DNA of 64,000 bases from Hyaloscypha bicolor E (taxonomy: Eukaryota; Ascomycota; Leotiomycetes; Helotiales; Hyaloscyphaceae), in NCBI RefSeq assembly GCF_002865645.1, contig NW_020194512.1, positions 2,025,183-2,089,182 on the forward strand, given 5' to 3'. Both the position numbers and the translations under genes were made by a program. The notes beneath the pieces were generated by a model that saw nothing but the letters and a program-made list of their open reading frames with translations, ran no database searches and was not told the origin of the DNA. The first letter of the stretch is position 1, and every line of letters starts with the position of its first letter. Shown here one piece after another: positions 1 to 11,502 of the stretch.

Positions 1-232
1 AACCTCATACCAGACTGAAGGTTCAATGACAGAGGTTTGGCACCAGCACCTGGCTGAAGCAGACGGCAACATTTGCAATGCACTTCAATTGTTTCACTTC
101 AGGAGAAATAGTAGATCAACAAATTCAAGAAGTGTCAAGTGCGATTAAATCAAAGAAGGGATGTTGCCAACGCCTTCTTAAACCTATAGTCAGTCTTTTC
201 AATGTACAAAGAGCTCGTCGCCAACATAGATC

Positions 233-1139
<907 letters not shown>

Positions 1140-1515
1140 TGTGTGGTTGCTCGTGGCAAGATGGTTGAAGAGGGGTGGACTTGAGGTGTGGAAACGGGAG
1201 CGTAGATGTCGAACACGGACTAATGCGTTTGCGGTGATTGGCTAGTAGTTATGAGCTCCAATTGCCACAACAAGAATCGATACTGGTGTTCTACCTTGAG
1301 AATGAGTTAGAAGAGAGTATCAGAACACTTTATCTTTTTGTTTTCTTCTGTGAGTCTGTTTCTCGAAAAGGTATTGCTCGTAAAGAGCTTACTGCATCAC
1401 GTGACCAACTCGACCTAAAAATTCCGAGCCGAAAGAGAAGCTTCGAACAGGACATCGTCAAATTTAGACATCGACCCTCTTCAGCCATTCTCTCCGAGCC
1501 CTCACAACCCTCAAA
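1140..1515. promoter_or_regulatory. Shared divergent promoter of NDUFS8 and ACP
   Basis: This 376-bp spacer separates two divergent complex I genes. It holds CCAAT boxes in both orientations (ATTGG at 1237-1241, CCAAT at 1258-1262) and a CACGTG E-box followed by AC at 1398-1403. CCAAT is the site of the HAP/CBC complex, which controls respiratory genes in fungi. CACGTG fits Cbf1-type bHLH factors. The sites are seen; their use here is inferred. Confidence 0.55.
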
Positions 1516-2184
1516 ATGTTCCGAACAACTCTCCTCAGTTTAGCACGCAGTGCTACCGGCCAAGCAATCCGAACTTCAGGCGCAATTGCGCGCCCTGTTG
1601 CCCCAAGCTCATTCATCACAAAGTCCCGGTTCGCCCCTTCAGCTTTCCAAGCTGCAAGATGTTACTCTGCGGCTGCGGGCCTGTCAAAGCCAGAAGTTGA
1701 GGGGAGAATAGTTGATTTGTTAAAGAACTTTGATAAGGTAGGTTTTGGTCTGGAAGCTACAAGGCATTTGCTAATCTGATCCTTCAGGTTTCCGACCCGT
1801 CGAAGGTACGATATGCATGGAACGTATAGTTTGTGTGTATATATTGACCATAGCAGCTCTCACCTACATCACACTTTTCGAACGACCTTGGCTTGGACAG
1901 CTTGGATACCGTTGAGGTTGTGATGGCGATTGAGGAGGTGAGTCGCTTCCAGATGAAGCCCGCCCAGGTTCTGACATGTCCTTAGGAATTCAGCATTGAG
2001 ATCCCTGATAAAGAGGCAGATGCCATCCACAGTGGTACGTGAAGACTGGGACGATCTAGTGTGTCCAAGCTCTGACTTCTTGCAATAGTCGACAAGGCAG
2101 TCGAGTACATTCTTGCCCAGCCAGATGGTATGTCCAGCACGGTGGAAAGTCCTTTAAAACTTGAATTCAGCTAATTGTCCCTAG
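1516..2184 (+). CDS. ACP1: Mitochondrial acyl carrier protein (complex I SDAP/NDUFAB1 subunit)
   Basis: This is the phosphopantetheine-bearing carrier of mitochondrial type II fatty-acid synthesis, also an accessory complex I subunit and a partner of LYR proteins. The start is the ATG after a CT-rich leader. The first ~55 residues form an Arg/Ser/Ala-rich mitochondrial presequence. The carrier domain follows, with the GLDSLDTVEVVMAIEEEF core whose Ser carries the prosthetic group, then EIPDKEAD and a last helix ending AEYILAQPDANCP-like. Several short introns were spliced by eye (donors near 1738, 1807, 1937, 2039 and 2128) with the frame preserved, and the stop is TAG at 2182. It is divergent from NDUFS8. 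The last intron leaves a tail of only a few residues, so the exact C-terminus is the least certain part. Confidence 0.93.
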
Positions 2185-2724
2185 CTCACTGAATATTTGC
2201 ATTGTATATTAGATGTTGAAGGGAGCTCATATAGGAGACCTAAGCAAGATGGATGGGCCATTGAATGACCACTCATGGGGGGAACTTTGTACGACGAATC
2301 AATGTTGCATCAGGAGCATATTGATTCCTTCGTCTGTAAAAATGTTTAGATCATCTTACTCTTTCCTCTATGTGCGTTGCAGCTGCTGGTGTGAAAACAA
2401 GGCTAGCTTGCTAAACCCACCCGCTAAAAGTTCCAACCCACCATCCCTGTTAGGTAAATCTATCAAAATCGCATTGCCCACCGACAAAGCTTCATCCTCT
2501 CCACTTCATCCAACGTGCCCCACCGAGCGCACTCGACTGTCTGCGACAAGAGAAATTCTTCCAGCGAGCTCACCCTAATACCACCTCCGTTCTGAATTGG
2601 ATCTGCGACTTCGCGTTTGTGCATGGCAGTACGGAGAGCCGTTATACCTGCATGAGGTCGAATCCCCCCCTTGTTCAATAATCCGAATCTACCACACCCA
2701 TATAACACACTAAGAGGCCCCAGA

Positions 2725-3966
2725 ATGTCTTCAGGACTCACTAGAAGAAGAGGCGGTGGTGGAGGAGGTGGAGGAGCTGACGATGAGAACGGAGAGTCGA
2801 GTCGCGTGGCTTCTCCAGTCCCCAAGGCTGGTGCCTCCCGCGACACGAGCGGGCCAGAAACCTCCTACGAAAGCGGCGAGAATGGCCACAAGATTGCGTT
2901 TGACCCAAGAGACATTAGTGAGAGTGCTGAGCGGAGCAAGCAACCCAAGTTGACGCTCATGGAGGAGGTGCTGCTGCTGGGATTGAAAGATAAGCAGGTA
3001 AGTGCACGAAGGGGCGCCTGTACAATTACATTCAAAACATCTAATATAATCTAGGGATACCTCTCGTTTTGGAACGACAATATTTCATACGCTCTGCGGG
3101 GATGCATTGTGATTGAGCTTGCGTTCAGGGGGCGCGTGAGTATGCAGAAAGACTCCTCCCGAAGGAGGTTCCCCTTGGCCGATCGAGTAATTGAGGTTAT
3201 CGATGACACACTTACTGGCGAAGTTCTCCTCGACGAGACTTTGAAATTGATGAAGGGTAGTGAGAAGATGAGCGTTAGTTCATGGATTGACTTGTTGAGT
3301 GGTAAGGCAGCCTTGATATCTAAGCAAAATATTCATTCAGAAACCAAGTTCTGATTGTACATTACAGGAGAGACATGGAATCTCATGAAGATTGGATACC
3401 AATTGAAGCAAGTCCGGGAACGATTGGCAAAGGGTCTGGTCGACAAAGGAATCCTTCGAACTGAGAAGCGGAATTTCCTCCTTTTCGATATGGCCACACA
3501 TCCTGTAGCCGATGGTGGAGCAAAGGAAGAAATTCGACGGAGAGTTCGAAATGTCCTGACACAGAGAACTGTTGTCCTACCAGCGAGCCAATTCCTCCCC
3601 GAAAACCTCGAATTCAAATACATTCGTACAATTGCCATGGTATGTGCAGCATACGCTGCCAATGTTCTCGAAAATGCTCTGGCTACTTTGGGACATGAGG
3701 CTAGAGAACGGGCATTTGCGCAAGTGGATGAGTTACTTGCGGAGTATAGTCAATGGCCGTTTGGAAAGAGGGCGGGAGGAGCTAGTGGTGTTGGTGCGAA
3801 TTTGGGCCAAGTCGTTGCCGAAGAAGTCAGCAATGGCAAGGATAAGGAGTTGCAGCTTGAGGTAAGTCTCAACAATATAGCTCGCTTTAGCGAACAGGAG
3901 CTTACAATTTTTTAGGTGGTTGCAGCATGTCTTAGTGTCTTCACGAGACTGGATTCTCTGCTATGA
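2725..3966 (+). CDS. VPS74: Vps74/GOLPH3 Golgi PI4P-binding glycosyltransferase adaptor
   Basis: This is a peripheral Golgi protein that binds PI4P and the tails of Golgi glycosyltransferases, keeping them in place through COPI. Four exons (2725-2997, 3055-3301, 3368-3861, 3916-3966) give 354 residues, in the family range. The N-terminus is low complexity with a Gly run, then an acidic/Ser region. The GPP34 domain starts near residue 75 ([20 protein letters not shown]) and includes the ELAFRGRV segment and [12 protein letters not shown]. The end [16 protein letters not shown] matches the usual helical C-terminus. The chosen ATG follows an in-frame non-ATG extension. No neighbour is functionally linked. 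Confidence 0.95.
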
Positions 3967-4378
3967 ATGTGGATGAGGACTTCGATTGTCCGAGGGAACT
4001 TGCGGAGTAGAAAAACACTTCTATCTTGTCTTAATAGTGGACAATCGTCCCCAAAATACCAGAGCGAATTTGCTACATCTTCTTCCGGGACGAAACCGCG
4101 TGGATTGAGTTGCCAGGTGTTCTTGACTATTTGCAAGTTGGCGTCCTCGCCGATTAGGGTTGCGCTTGGAACTGTAACATATTGTGTGCTTCGGCCGTTT
4201 AGCGGAATAACATGGCGCTTTCTGAATGATCATCATCTGTGGTGAAGAACGTAGCAATTTTCAAGGATGGGCTATGAAGAGACACATGAGGAATGAAACT
4301 GGGCTATCTTAGACAAGACCTTCCACATTTTTACAGGCCAGTCTACATGATAGCTAAAGCTAATTACAAACCGTGACT
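3967..4378. other. Intergenic, VPS74 to SURF6/RRP14 (convergent 3' ends)
   Basis: These 412 bp separate two convergent stop codons. Open frames on both strands are short and lack any recognisable motif or plausible splice partners. It probably holds only the two 3' UTRs. Confidence 0.6.
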
Positions 4379-6000
4379 TTATTTCCGCTTCCCAGAGCCA
4401 AAGCTGCCCTCAAACCCGGGTCTGCTCTTGACTTTGGGCTTTTTGCTCTTCAAAGACTTTCCCTTCCCTTTCCCCTTCCCGCCCTTCTCATCTCGTCTCT
4501 TCTGGAGATTCTCCTCTCTTTTCTTCTGCCTCATCGCTTGACTCTTTGCAACACCGTCTTTCCTCTCGGTCCATTCCTTCTCGCTCTTCTTCTTCGCCTT
4601 TTCTTTGCGCTTCAAGGTCTTCTTCAGCAGAGATGTATCGTCCCGGACCTTTTCGCCGTGTGCCCGCTTCTTTGCATTCAGCCATAACTCTTTCTCCTCA
4701 ATATCGGCACGCTTCTCCTCATCAAGACCAGCTATCCGTTGTCTCTTCTTCTCGCTAGCAAGCAATGCGGTAGCAGGATCTTGTGGACCTCTCTTCTTTG
4801 GTGCACTCAACAAGGTAGACAGATCGTCGGTAAGTTGTTGTCCATCCGCAAATGCCACGCGGCCGAAGGAAAAGTTGTGTTCTGGTGATTGAATATGTGG
4901 ACTCAGCATGCTGGAAGCTGGCGAATCTCGAGCAGAGGCTAGAGCAGCTTCTCGTCTTGCATCCTCCTCGGCTCTAGCTTTGGCTTTCCGGGCTTGATGT
5001 TTTGCCCGGTCCTTTGCCTCCTTCTTTCTTCGTTCTTCGAGTAGCTCATCTCGGGTCCGTGCTTTCGGGTTTCGTTTGTTTCGGAGCTCTTCTATTCTGG
5101 CTTCCAACTTTGCTTTGTTGATGTGTTTGGGTACTTTTGCGGGAGGTATAACGGAGGATGTAGAGGTGTTGGCGCTAGGGTGGGCAGGGTCGTCGAATAT
5201 AGGTGATGGTGGCGAGGGGCTGGGAGAGACGGTCTCCTCGTTAGGTTCTTTTTCTAATCCTTCGGCATCGAAATGGCCTATTTCGTCACCGGGGAGCTCC
5301 TCGTCTACTATAACGATGTCTTCCCCATCCTCGGCGTTCTCATCACCTTTGGCATCCTTCGCTTTGGCGGAAGACCTGGCAGAAACCTGTGGCTTTTGCT
5401 TTGCCTTTCCGACTAACTTTTCTTGGAGCCGCTTTGCCTTCTGTTCCCTCTTCTTCTCCAACTTGAGTTGTCGTTTCTGGTCTGCAACTGTTGTATGCGC
5501 GGAATCGGGTTCTTCTCTTGACGATTTAGGTCCTTCGTCCGACAGCTTTTGCTTCTTTGTTTTCTTCTCTTGTGGTTGCTTCAGGCCCTGCTTCGGAAGT
5601 TCCTTCTCCACCCCTTCTATATCAGACTCTTCCTTGTCCTCGTCCAACTCCTCCAATTTTCGCTTTCTCGCCCGCTCGTCCATGACGTCTTTCGCGCTCT
5701 TAGCAGATTCTGGGTCCAGCTTTGCTCGTCTGGCCGCAGCTGCCTGCTCCTTTGTCTGCTTCTTCTTCTTCCATTGGTCCTGGCGACAACACATCAGACA
5801 TGTTTGTGAAAACACAGTGAAAAGTTTGGAGAACATACGCTAGTGTCCTCGCCATAGTAAAATTTTGCTGGAATGAGTGATAGCAATCCATCAAATGCTT
5901 CCGCGTGCTCACGCAATCGATCCTAGAGGAAGTGGTCAGAGGAAAGGCGAGGCGAACGAAAAGGCGGGGGACAATTTACCTGGAGCGAGCTCTCCGCCAT
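4379..6000 (-). CDS. RRP14: SURF6/Rrp14 family nucleolar ribosome-biogenesis protein
   Basis: This is a nucleolar protein of early 60S/40S pre-rRNA processing. Three exons (5980-6000, 5839-5922, 4379-5779) give 501 residues. The first ATG opens a 21-nt exon; the longer single-frame start at 5836 is an artefact that reads through intron 2. The N-terminal segment (RLREHAEAFDGLLSLIPAKF) is the short conserved Rrp14 N-terminus. The middle is acidic/basic low complexity. The C-terminal SURF6 domain shows FGRVAF, the LLKKTLKRKEKAKKKSEKEW stretch and QKKREENLQKRR, then a Lys/Gly tail. The protein is highly charged, as expected for an RNA-binding nucleolar factor. Confidence 0.92.
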
Positions 6001-6239
6001 CTTGAAGAATTGGTTCGTAAAGGAAGAAGGTGCTTATGGTGATCGAACGGCTCAAAATTCAACGGCCGTCCATGAGCAGAATCAATATGCAGACCAAATT
6101 TTGAGGTGTTGTTGTTCGATCTTGAACTTCCCTCGCTCACTTTCTTCGATAGTGCGAATTTGGCACGGTCCCGATAACTTTTTCTGTTCCACTCGCCTAA
6201 CAAGTCTTAGCGGTTGCTATTCTCACACCCAATACACAA

Positions 6240-6646
6240 TAACCCCATCCGCAGGATTGACAATGTCAACTCAGCCACATCCTCTTCGCAAGCCAGCTCA
6301 CGATGGTCATTTCGGAAAAGGTCTCTTGATACAGAATGCACATACTACACGTCTTTTGTGAATGGCAACCGCCGGACTGCCGGAAATCAAAAGAGCCGAC
6401 CTGCCCACGAATATCACTACTCACGCAGCATCCTTGCCATTGCTATTACCCCTGGCGGACGACTGTCACCCAGGTATGCTTCAGAAGAAGCCTGTCTTTG
6501 GATTGCATAAGGCTGATATCCACCAGTTTGGATCTTGAAATTCCTTCTGATTATTTCGACAAAGTACAGTCACTTGAGAATCTCAACAATTACTACACTA
6601 CTTTGGTTACGTTGGTTCATCTTACTTGTTTGAAGGCAACTAAGCT
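6240..6646 (+). promoter_or_regulatory. Leader with upstream ORFs before the 6647 gene
   Basis: Between the divergent RRP14 start and the next gene lie short plus-strand ORFs, including one at about 6261 (MSTQPHPLRKP..., 32 codons) and one at 6361 (MATAGLPEIKRADL..., about 58 codons). Neither joins convincingly in frame to the downstream CDS, so they read as uORFs or chance ORFs in a 5' leader. An additional upstream exon cannot be excluded. Confidence 0.3.
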
Positions 6647-8553
6647 ATGGCTCCCCATGTTGAAGCAAATTCTTTGTCTGATATCACGCAACTTGCTTCG
6701 AATCCTCCGAAATATCCTCGAAATCCTACAGAACCAAGAAAATCATCCCTCACCCTCTACATAGCCCGCGTTCCCGGGAGCAAAGGTTGGTTTTCTCTCA
6801 TGCGTTTGCAGTCATGATGCTGAGCTTTTTCTTAGATATCATCCTCACAACTCTTAAGCCACAGTTGAAGAATGTCACCGCGGCTGATGTAGCCTCTTCT
6901 CTCTACTATTGTCACTTGAACACTGAGGATGACGTCCGATTTCTGGAGCAAGACCAGCCAGTGGAAGTGGAGAAGACGGCAGCATCTAGAGAGAAGCCAC
7001 TCCCGCGGAAACCCCTTCCCGAGTCTGCCAGATCTTCTCTTGATCTCAATCATCAGATGACTTCAGTATCATTAAGTCCCGGGGGAAACCAAGGAGTTTC
7101 AAAAAGGAAGCCTGTCACTACTGAGCCTGCTGTTCCATTATTACAGCAATCACTTGGCCAAGGGAAACAGAACATGTTGAGACGACCTTTAGGACCTCGC
7201 CCTTTAGTATCAGAGCCAGCACCCAAGAGAGACTCACTTCCCGGCGCAGAAAACCAACCTTGGCCCTCGGCATCACAGTCCCAGGATGGTGCTTCAGCTA
7301 TAAGGCAGATTATCGAGACAGCCTCGAGTCGCTCATTTGAGGAGATGGCTTCCATTAGAAATGGAGTAACTACCGATGAAGCTTTTTCAATAACTTTAAT
7401 TCGTCGAGATCTTTCTTCCGGAGCTCAATGGAACGTAGGCAATGTTTCTGGTCACTCGGCTCCGAACGAAACCAACCATGGAGGGGTAAGCCCAAAAAAG
7501 AAGTCCAAGAAGAGCTATTTCGACATATCAGTTCATATTTCAACTCCAGGCTACGGTGCCTTTCGAGTCCCAGTCCCTACTGGCCACACTGCCAATAGTA
7601 CTGCGGATGCGGCCATCAGTTCTTTAGACAAGAGTCACATGGGACATCCGCAGTCCCCAGCGAGTCCAAATTGGAGCTTTTATCGACAGGTAAGAATGGA
7701 AGGATCCAGCTTTTGGAGTCGTCCGTCCAATCAGCATGGGAGGACTCGTTCAGATCTTTCCGGCAGGCGCACCACTACGCATCGTAGAAGTTCTAGTGGC
7801 AGCTCTGGGGGTGGACCAACAGACACATCTTTGCACAGTTATGATTCCGGTCTTGATCCTGCCGACTCAAAACCGAAGGGATACATGTTCGTCAGTCCAT
7901 GGGGAGGCCGCTGCAAATTTGCAACAGGCAGTGGCGGAAGAAGCTTAACGCTCAAGCACACCTTGCTCGCACCAGTATCAGCAAGTAATACAACCAACGC
8001 TACATCTCCGCAACAAATTTCTGCATATGTGAGCGAGCTTCGTTTCAATCTGCCTTCGACAGTATTGTTCTCATCTTCGACAATCAATTCTGCCAGTAAG
8101 CGGAGTAGTTTCGATTCTAGGACCCTCACCACATCGAAGTTTAGCAACCTACGCAAGAAATTATCTCCTAATAAAACCCAACCTCCACCTCCACCCCGAC
8201 CACATCCGACTTCGTATGCAGCGATGTACCCCAGTGACGAAGAAGAAGCCCCTCCTCTACCACCAAGATCATTCCATGTGACAGACTCAAGCGAAGAAGA
8301 AGCATCTCCACCGCTCCCGACCAGATTACACCCTTTCCCGTACGAGATGAATGCCACCCACGGAGAGGAGATCGATGATGATCCTCATTTGGACCTCAGC
8401 ATCGGTCAAGAGAAGGCGGGAGGTGGAAATAGAGGCAAACGAGCAAAGCTTGGCAAGCTGGTCATCCATCACGAGGGTTTCAAAATGCTGGACCTCGTGG
8501 TTGCCGCGAATATTGGTGTATGGTGGAGTGTTTGGGAATCTGGCTCGCATTAG
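6647..8553 (+). CDS. Uncharacterised Pro/Ser-rich fungal protein
   Basis: I do not recognise this family. The model joins 6647-6785 to 6836-8553 across a 50-bp intron and gives 618 residues; the junction reads LTLYIARVPGSK then DIILTTLKPQLK without a break. The conserved-looking parts are the ends. The N-terminal ~90 residues are ordered, with LYYCHLNTEDDVRFLEQ near the junction. The last ~40 residues contain KLGKLVIHHEGFKMLDLVVA followed by a WW-containing hydrophobic end, possibly amphipathic. The middle is Ser/Thr-rich with basic patches and Pro runs (PPPPPRPHP, PPLPPR, PPLPTR) that look like SH3-binding sites. This suggests a scaffold or regulatory protein, which is inference only. Confidence 0.8.
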
Positions 8554-9209
8554 CATTGGCGTGACAAAAGATTTCTAGTCACTACAGGATCATATTTCCG
8601 ACGTACTTCAACCTTCCCTGCACATAAGTCTCCTCTTGTTTGAATTCTGGTACGAATATGTTACTCGGGCATGTAGATCGGGCCCTTTTACATCAAGCGG
8701 TGCTAGGAGAGCTGATGCTGAACCTATTACTGGGTTACTAGGTGTATCCTCTCAAAGTTGAAATTTCTTCTCGTGTCACTGTTTTAGCCACAGTCCCCGG
8801 GATGCACCACCTGGTGGGTTAGTCATGTCGCACATGGTAACTTGTGAAAGAGGAACTCTGCATGCAAGGCATGTTAAATTATACAGAGAACTCGGTTGGG
8901 CTACAATGTGGAGCGAAGATTATTGATTCGCCTGTTTAAGGCTGATCAAAGACAGAACGATGCACTCACAAACTGGCTTACGGTCATACAGTCATTTCTT
9001 CAACGCACGTTTTCAAGGAACAGCTCCACATTCCAAGAGAACCTGAGAAACCCACACAAGTGTTTGTTCCATGATCCACGTGCTCATGAACAACGACCAT
9101 GATCGGGACGAGTTTTCGAAGTATGACACATGATACTCTCTTTACAATACCCGTCAATCACAATATACCACTGATCTTGACCGAGGGACTCTGTTCGGCG
9201 ACGAACTTC
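8554..9209. other. Intergenic, upstream of the hydrophobin
   Basis: About 650 bp contain only short open frames with no recognisable motif or splice structure. It is best read as the 3' UTR of the preceding gene plus the upstream regulatory region of the hydrophobin. Confidence 0.5.
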
Positions 9210-9216
9210 TATAAAG
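9210..9216 (+). promoter_or_regulatory. TATA box of the hydrophobin gene
   Basis: TATAAAG lies 112 bp before the start codon and is followed by a CT-rich stretch typical of fungal transcription starts. Strongly expressed hydrophobin genes commonly have such TATA-plus-CT promoters. The motif is seen; its function is inferred. Confidence 0.5.
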
Positions 9217-9327
9217 ATCTCTCAGAATCCACTCTCAGTCTCGTTCACCACACGTACTTCTCTTCAGCTACTTTCAACCCAGACTCTTCTGTTAACTTTT
9301 ATAACTAATTACTCTCCATCCATCAAA

Positions 9328-9914
9328 ATGCATTTCAGCAAAGTCTTCGCCTTGCTCTCTCTCGCCGCAGTCTCTACTGCGCTTCCGAACTCCAATCCAT
9401 ATAACCCCTCGTCTCAACCAGTGTTTAATTGCAATACCAACGTCGCGCAACAGGCCTGTTGCCAAAACGAGCAGGATTTTAACAAAGACCACGCAGGCGT
9501 CGCTCCGAAGCTTAAATCCGCCCTGAACGCCCCTACTAGTAACAATGGCGGTGGACTTCTTGGTGGCCTTCTTGGTGGAATTTTTCCTAATTTACTGGCG
9601 GGGTCTTTGGACAACCTCGTCGCTAATATTCCTACCAATATTCCGATTGGACTCGAATGTGTGTCCACCTTGCACCTTACTATTTCTTCCCGTTGCTAAC
9701 CAATCTTTCCAAGGCTCCCTCGAATTCGACAATTGCAATGCACGCCCCACCTGTTGCAATTTTGGCACGCAGGCCGACACTCAGGAGAACGCGGGTCTCG
9801 TAAGTTTCCCCAAACCCTAGCCGAAGGTAGCACTGTAACTAATTAAACTATGAATAGCTCAGCGGCCTTCTCAAATTAGGCAATGTCAATATCTGCAGTG
9901 TCGACCTTTTGTGA
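9328..9914 (+). CDS. Secreted hydrophobin with atypical cysteine spacing
   Basis: Hydrophobins are small secreted proteins that self-assemble at air-water interfaces and coat hyphae and spores. Three exons (9328-9658, 9714-9799, 9858-9914) give 157 residues. Residues 1-19 form a signal peptide (MHFSKVFALLSLAAVSTALP). The mature part has exactly eight cysteines in the hydrophobin order C, CC, C, C, CC, C (FNC, ACCQ, LEC, DNC, TCCN, NIC). The C3-C4 loop is long (about 65 residues) and has a Gly/Leu-rich stretch (GGGLLGGLLGG). C4-C5 is 6 residues and C7-C8 is 26, which fits neither the tight class II nor the usual class I spacing. A TATA box lies upstream and a hAT-like element inserts 467 bp downstream. 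Confidence 0.9.
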
Positions 9915-10372
9915 TCGAGCACCTCCTACGATTTCCTGGCCACCGCTCGATTCTAGATCAACCACAATCATTTCTCTCGCCATTTGCTTATTAGCTGTGG
10001 AATTGTGTATTCAATGCGGTTGGGCCGCGAAAGGGTGCCTTTGGGCGTGACACGATAGAGAGGCTACGGATGGATACTCAATTGTTTTGATTTCTCAGGT
10101 AATTTTGTTGATTGCCTGCTGCTGTGATCTCTCAGCTGCTTGTATTTGTGTTCATTCAACATTGGACTAATAGATATTGTAATACATCACTCTCGCTACT
10201 CTTTCGTTGATTCATTTGGTGAATTTGCTGAGAGGTTGAATTCATGCAGAGAGGTAAGGTCAATGGGCTTGGATACCACGACGAACATTAAACAACCTAT
10301 CTTGGGCCAGTATCTCTATGAACGGGCCCTTCCGGAAGGCGCTCCTGTACCCTCGTTGTTTAGCAAATCATG
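9915..10372. other. Intergenic, hydrophobin to transposon
   Basis: There is no gene here. The first part is the hydrophobin 3' UTR. A plus-strand open frame from 10140 runs into the transposon end and has no recognisable content. Confidence 0.5.
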
Positions 10373-10380
10373 GTGTCACA
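10373..10380. repeat. Target-site duplication, left copy (GTGTCACA)
   Basis: This 8-bp direct repeat directly abuts the left end of the element and is identical to 11209-11216. Confidence 0.9.
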
Positions 10381-11208
10381 CAGTGTGGGCAAAAACTACT
10401 CAAGCTACTCAAGCTACTCTATAGTAGTCTTGAGTAGAGTAGAGTAGAGTACTACTCTAGAGTAACTCAAGAGTAGTCACGTGCAAGTCACGTAAATATA
10501 ATAAATCGATATTTATTTAATTATTAATAAATAAATAAGGTACATATTAAGTAGCACTATATAATTTAAGCTAGAGCTTATATAAGGCTACTTAAATACC
10601 ACTTTTCTTCTATAAAAACCAGATTTCCCTCTTCGAAATCTTTCTTTTCCTGCTTGCTGGGCAAGCTCTGGAATCTTGAGTGTGTTGTGAAGCTTGATGA
10701 ATTCTGTCTAGCGAGAAGTTGCTATCTGAGTAAGGCTAAGCGAGAACGTGATTCCCTAGCACTGCTTTTTTTCTTCTCCTTTTACTTCTTCTAATTCGTC
10801 TTTAAATAACCCCCAGCTTTTTAAGTAAGATATTATCTTAATAGTACTCTTATTAAGTCTATTATATAATTTAAATAATAAGAGTACCTTGAGAGAAGAG
10901 TTTGCCCTTAATAGCTAAGAAAGCCTATGAATATATTAAGGTTCTAGCTTGCTTACTAAGCCTTGCCACTACTTAATTGGGCAGTGCAGTGGCGCTAGAC
11001 TCGGGCTACCCCGGAGCCTTACCTAATTAGGCTAGTGTGTCACGTGTAACATCACGTGTAGTATCACGTGCATACTACTCAACTACTCTAGAATATTCTA
11101 GAGTAGTTGAGTAGAGTATTGAGTAGAGTATGAGTAGTGAGAAATTTATTTGAGTAGAATATGAGTAGGGCCCACTACTCTACTCTACTCTACTCATTTC
11201 CCACACTG
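10381..11208. mobile_element. Non-autonomous hAT-like DNA transposon
   Basis: This 828-bp element is bounded by terminal inverted repeats that begin CAGTGTGGG and continue with one mismatch to 12 bp. It is flanked by the perfect 8-bp duplication GTGTCACA. An 8-bp duplication and CAGTG-type ends are the hallmarks of the hAT superfamily. Just inside each end are arrays of GAGTA/TACTC pentamer repeats in both orientations, the usual form of hAT subterminal transposase-binding repeats. The interior is AT-rich, has no transposase ORF, contains several CACGTG sites, and near the right end has a perfect 40-bp palindrome. It is a cut-and-paste passenger that would need a transposase in trans. The ends and duplication are seen; the superfamily is inferred. 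Confidence 0.88.
11075..11114. repeat. Perfect 40-bp palindrome inside the hAT-like element
   Basis: Two 17-bp arms (CTACTCAACTACTCTAG and its exact complement) flank AATATT. It lies in the right subterminal region and could form a hairpin or a cluster of inverted transposase sites. Confidence 0.9.
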
Positions 11209-11216
11209 GTGTCACA
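11209..11216. repeat. Target-site duplication, right copy (GTGTCACA)
   Basis: Identical to 10373-10380 and directly after the right terminal inverted repeat. Confidence 0.9.
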
Positions 11217-11502
11217 GCATTTTGTGAAGCATGTGCAAGTCCCTGCGGACGTCCTACACAGCTACGGCGATGGACTGGCTAGATCTTCATCAGCCATCAG
11301 TGTCACAAGCATCATGATTTGCCCTGAGAGGTCTAGCAAGACATATTATATTCCGTTGTTGTAAATACTACCACACAAAAACTAGGTCTAGCATTTCAAT
11401 TCCGTTCCGTGAAATGTACTTTGATCTTACCAAACGCCGATTTCTTCTTGTCCTCTCCCAAGCGCCGAAACAAATATCGAATGCCATGCAGCAATGCAAT
11501 GT

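Noticed and set aside
2640..2680. Possible tRNA B-box (GGTCGAATCCCC)
   Set aside because: No A-box or cloverleaf can be formed around it. No convincing tRNA or rRNA gene was found in the window.
3912..4136. Minus-strand ORF downstream of VPS74
   Set aside because: No motif, overlaps the last VPS74 exon, and has unremarkable composition.
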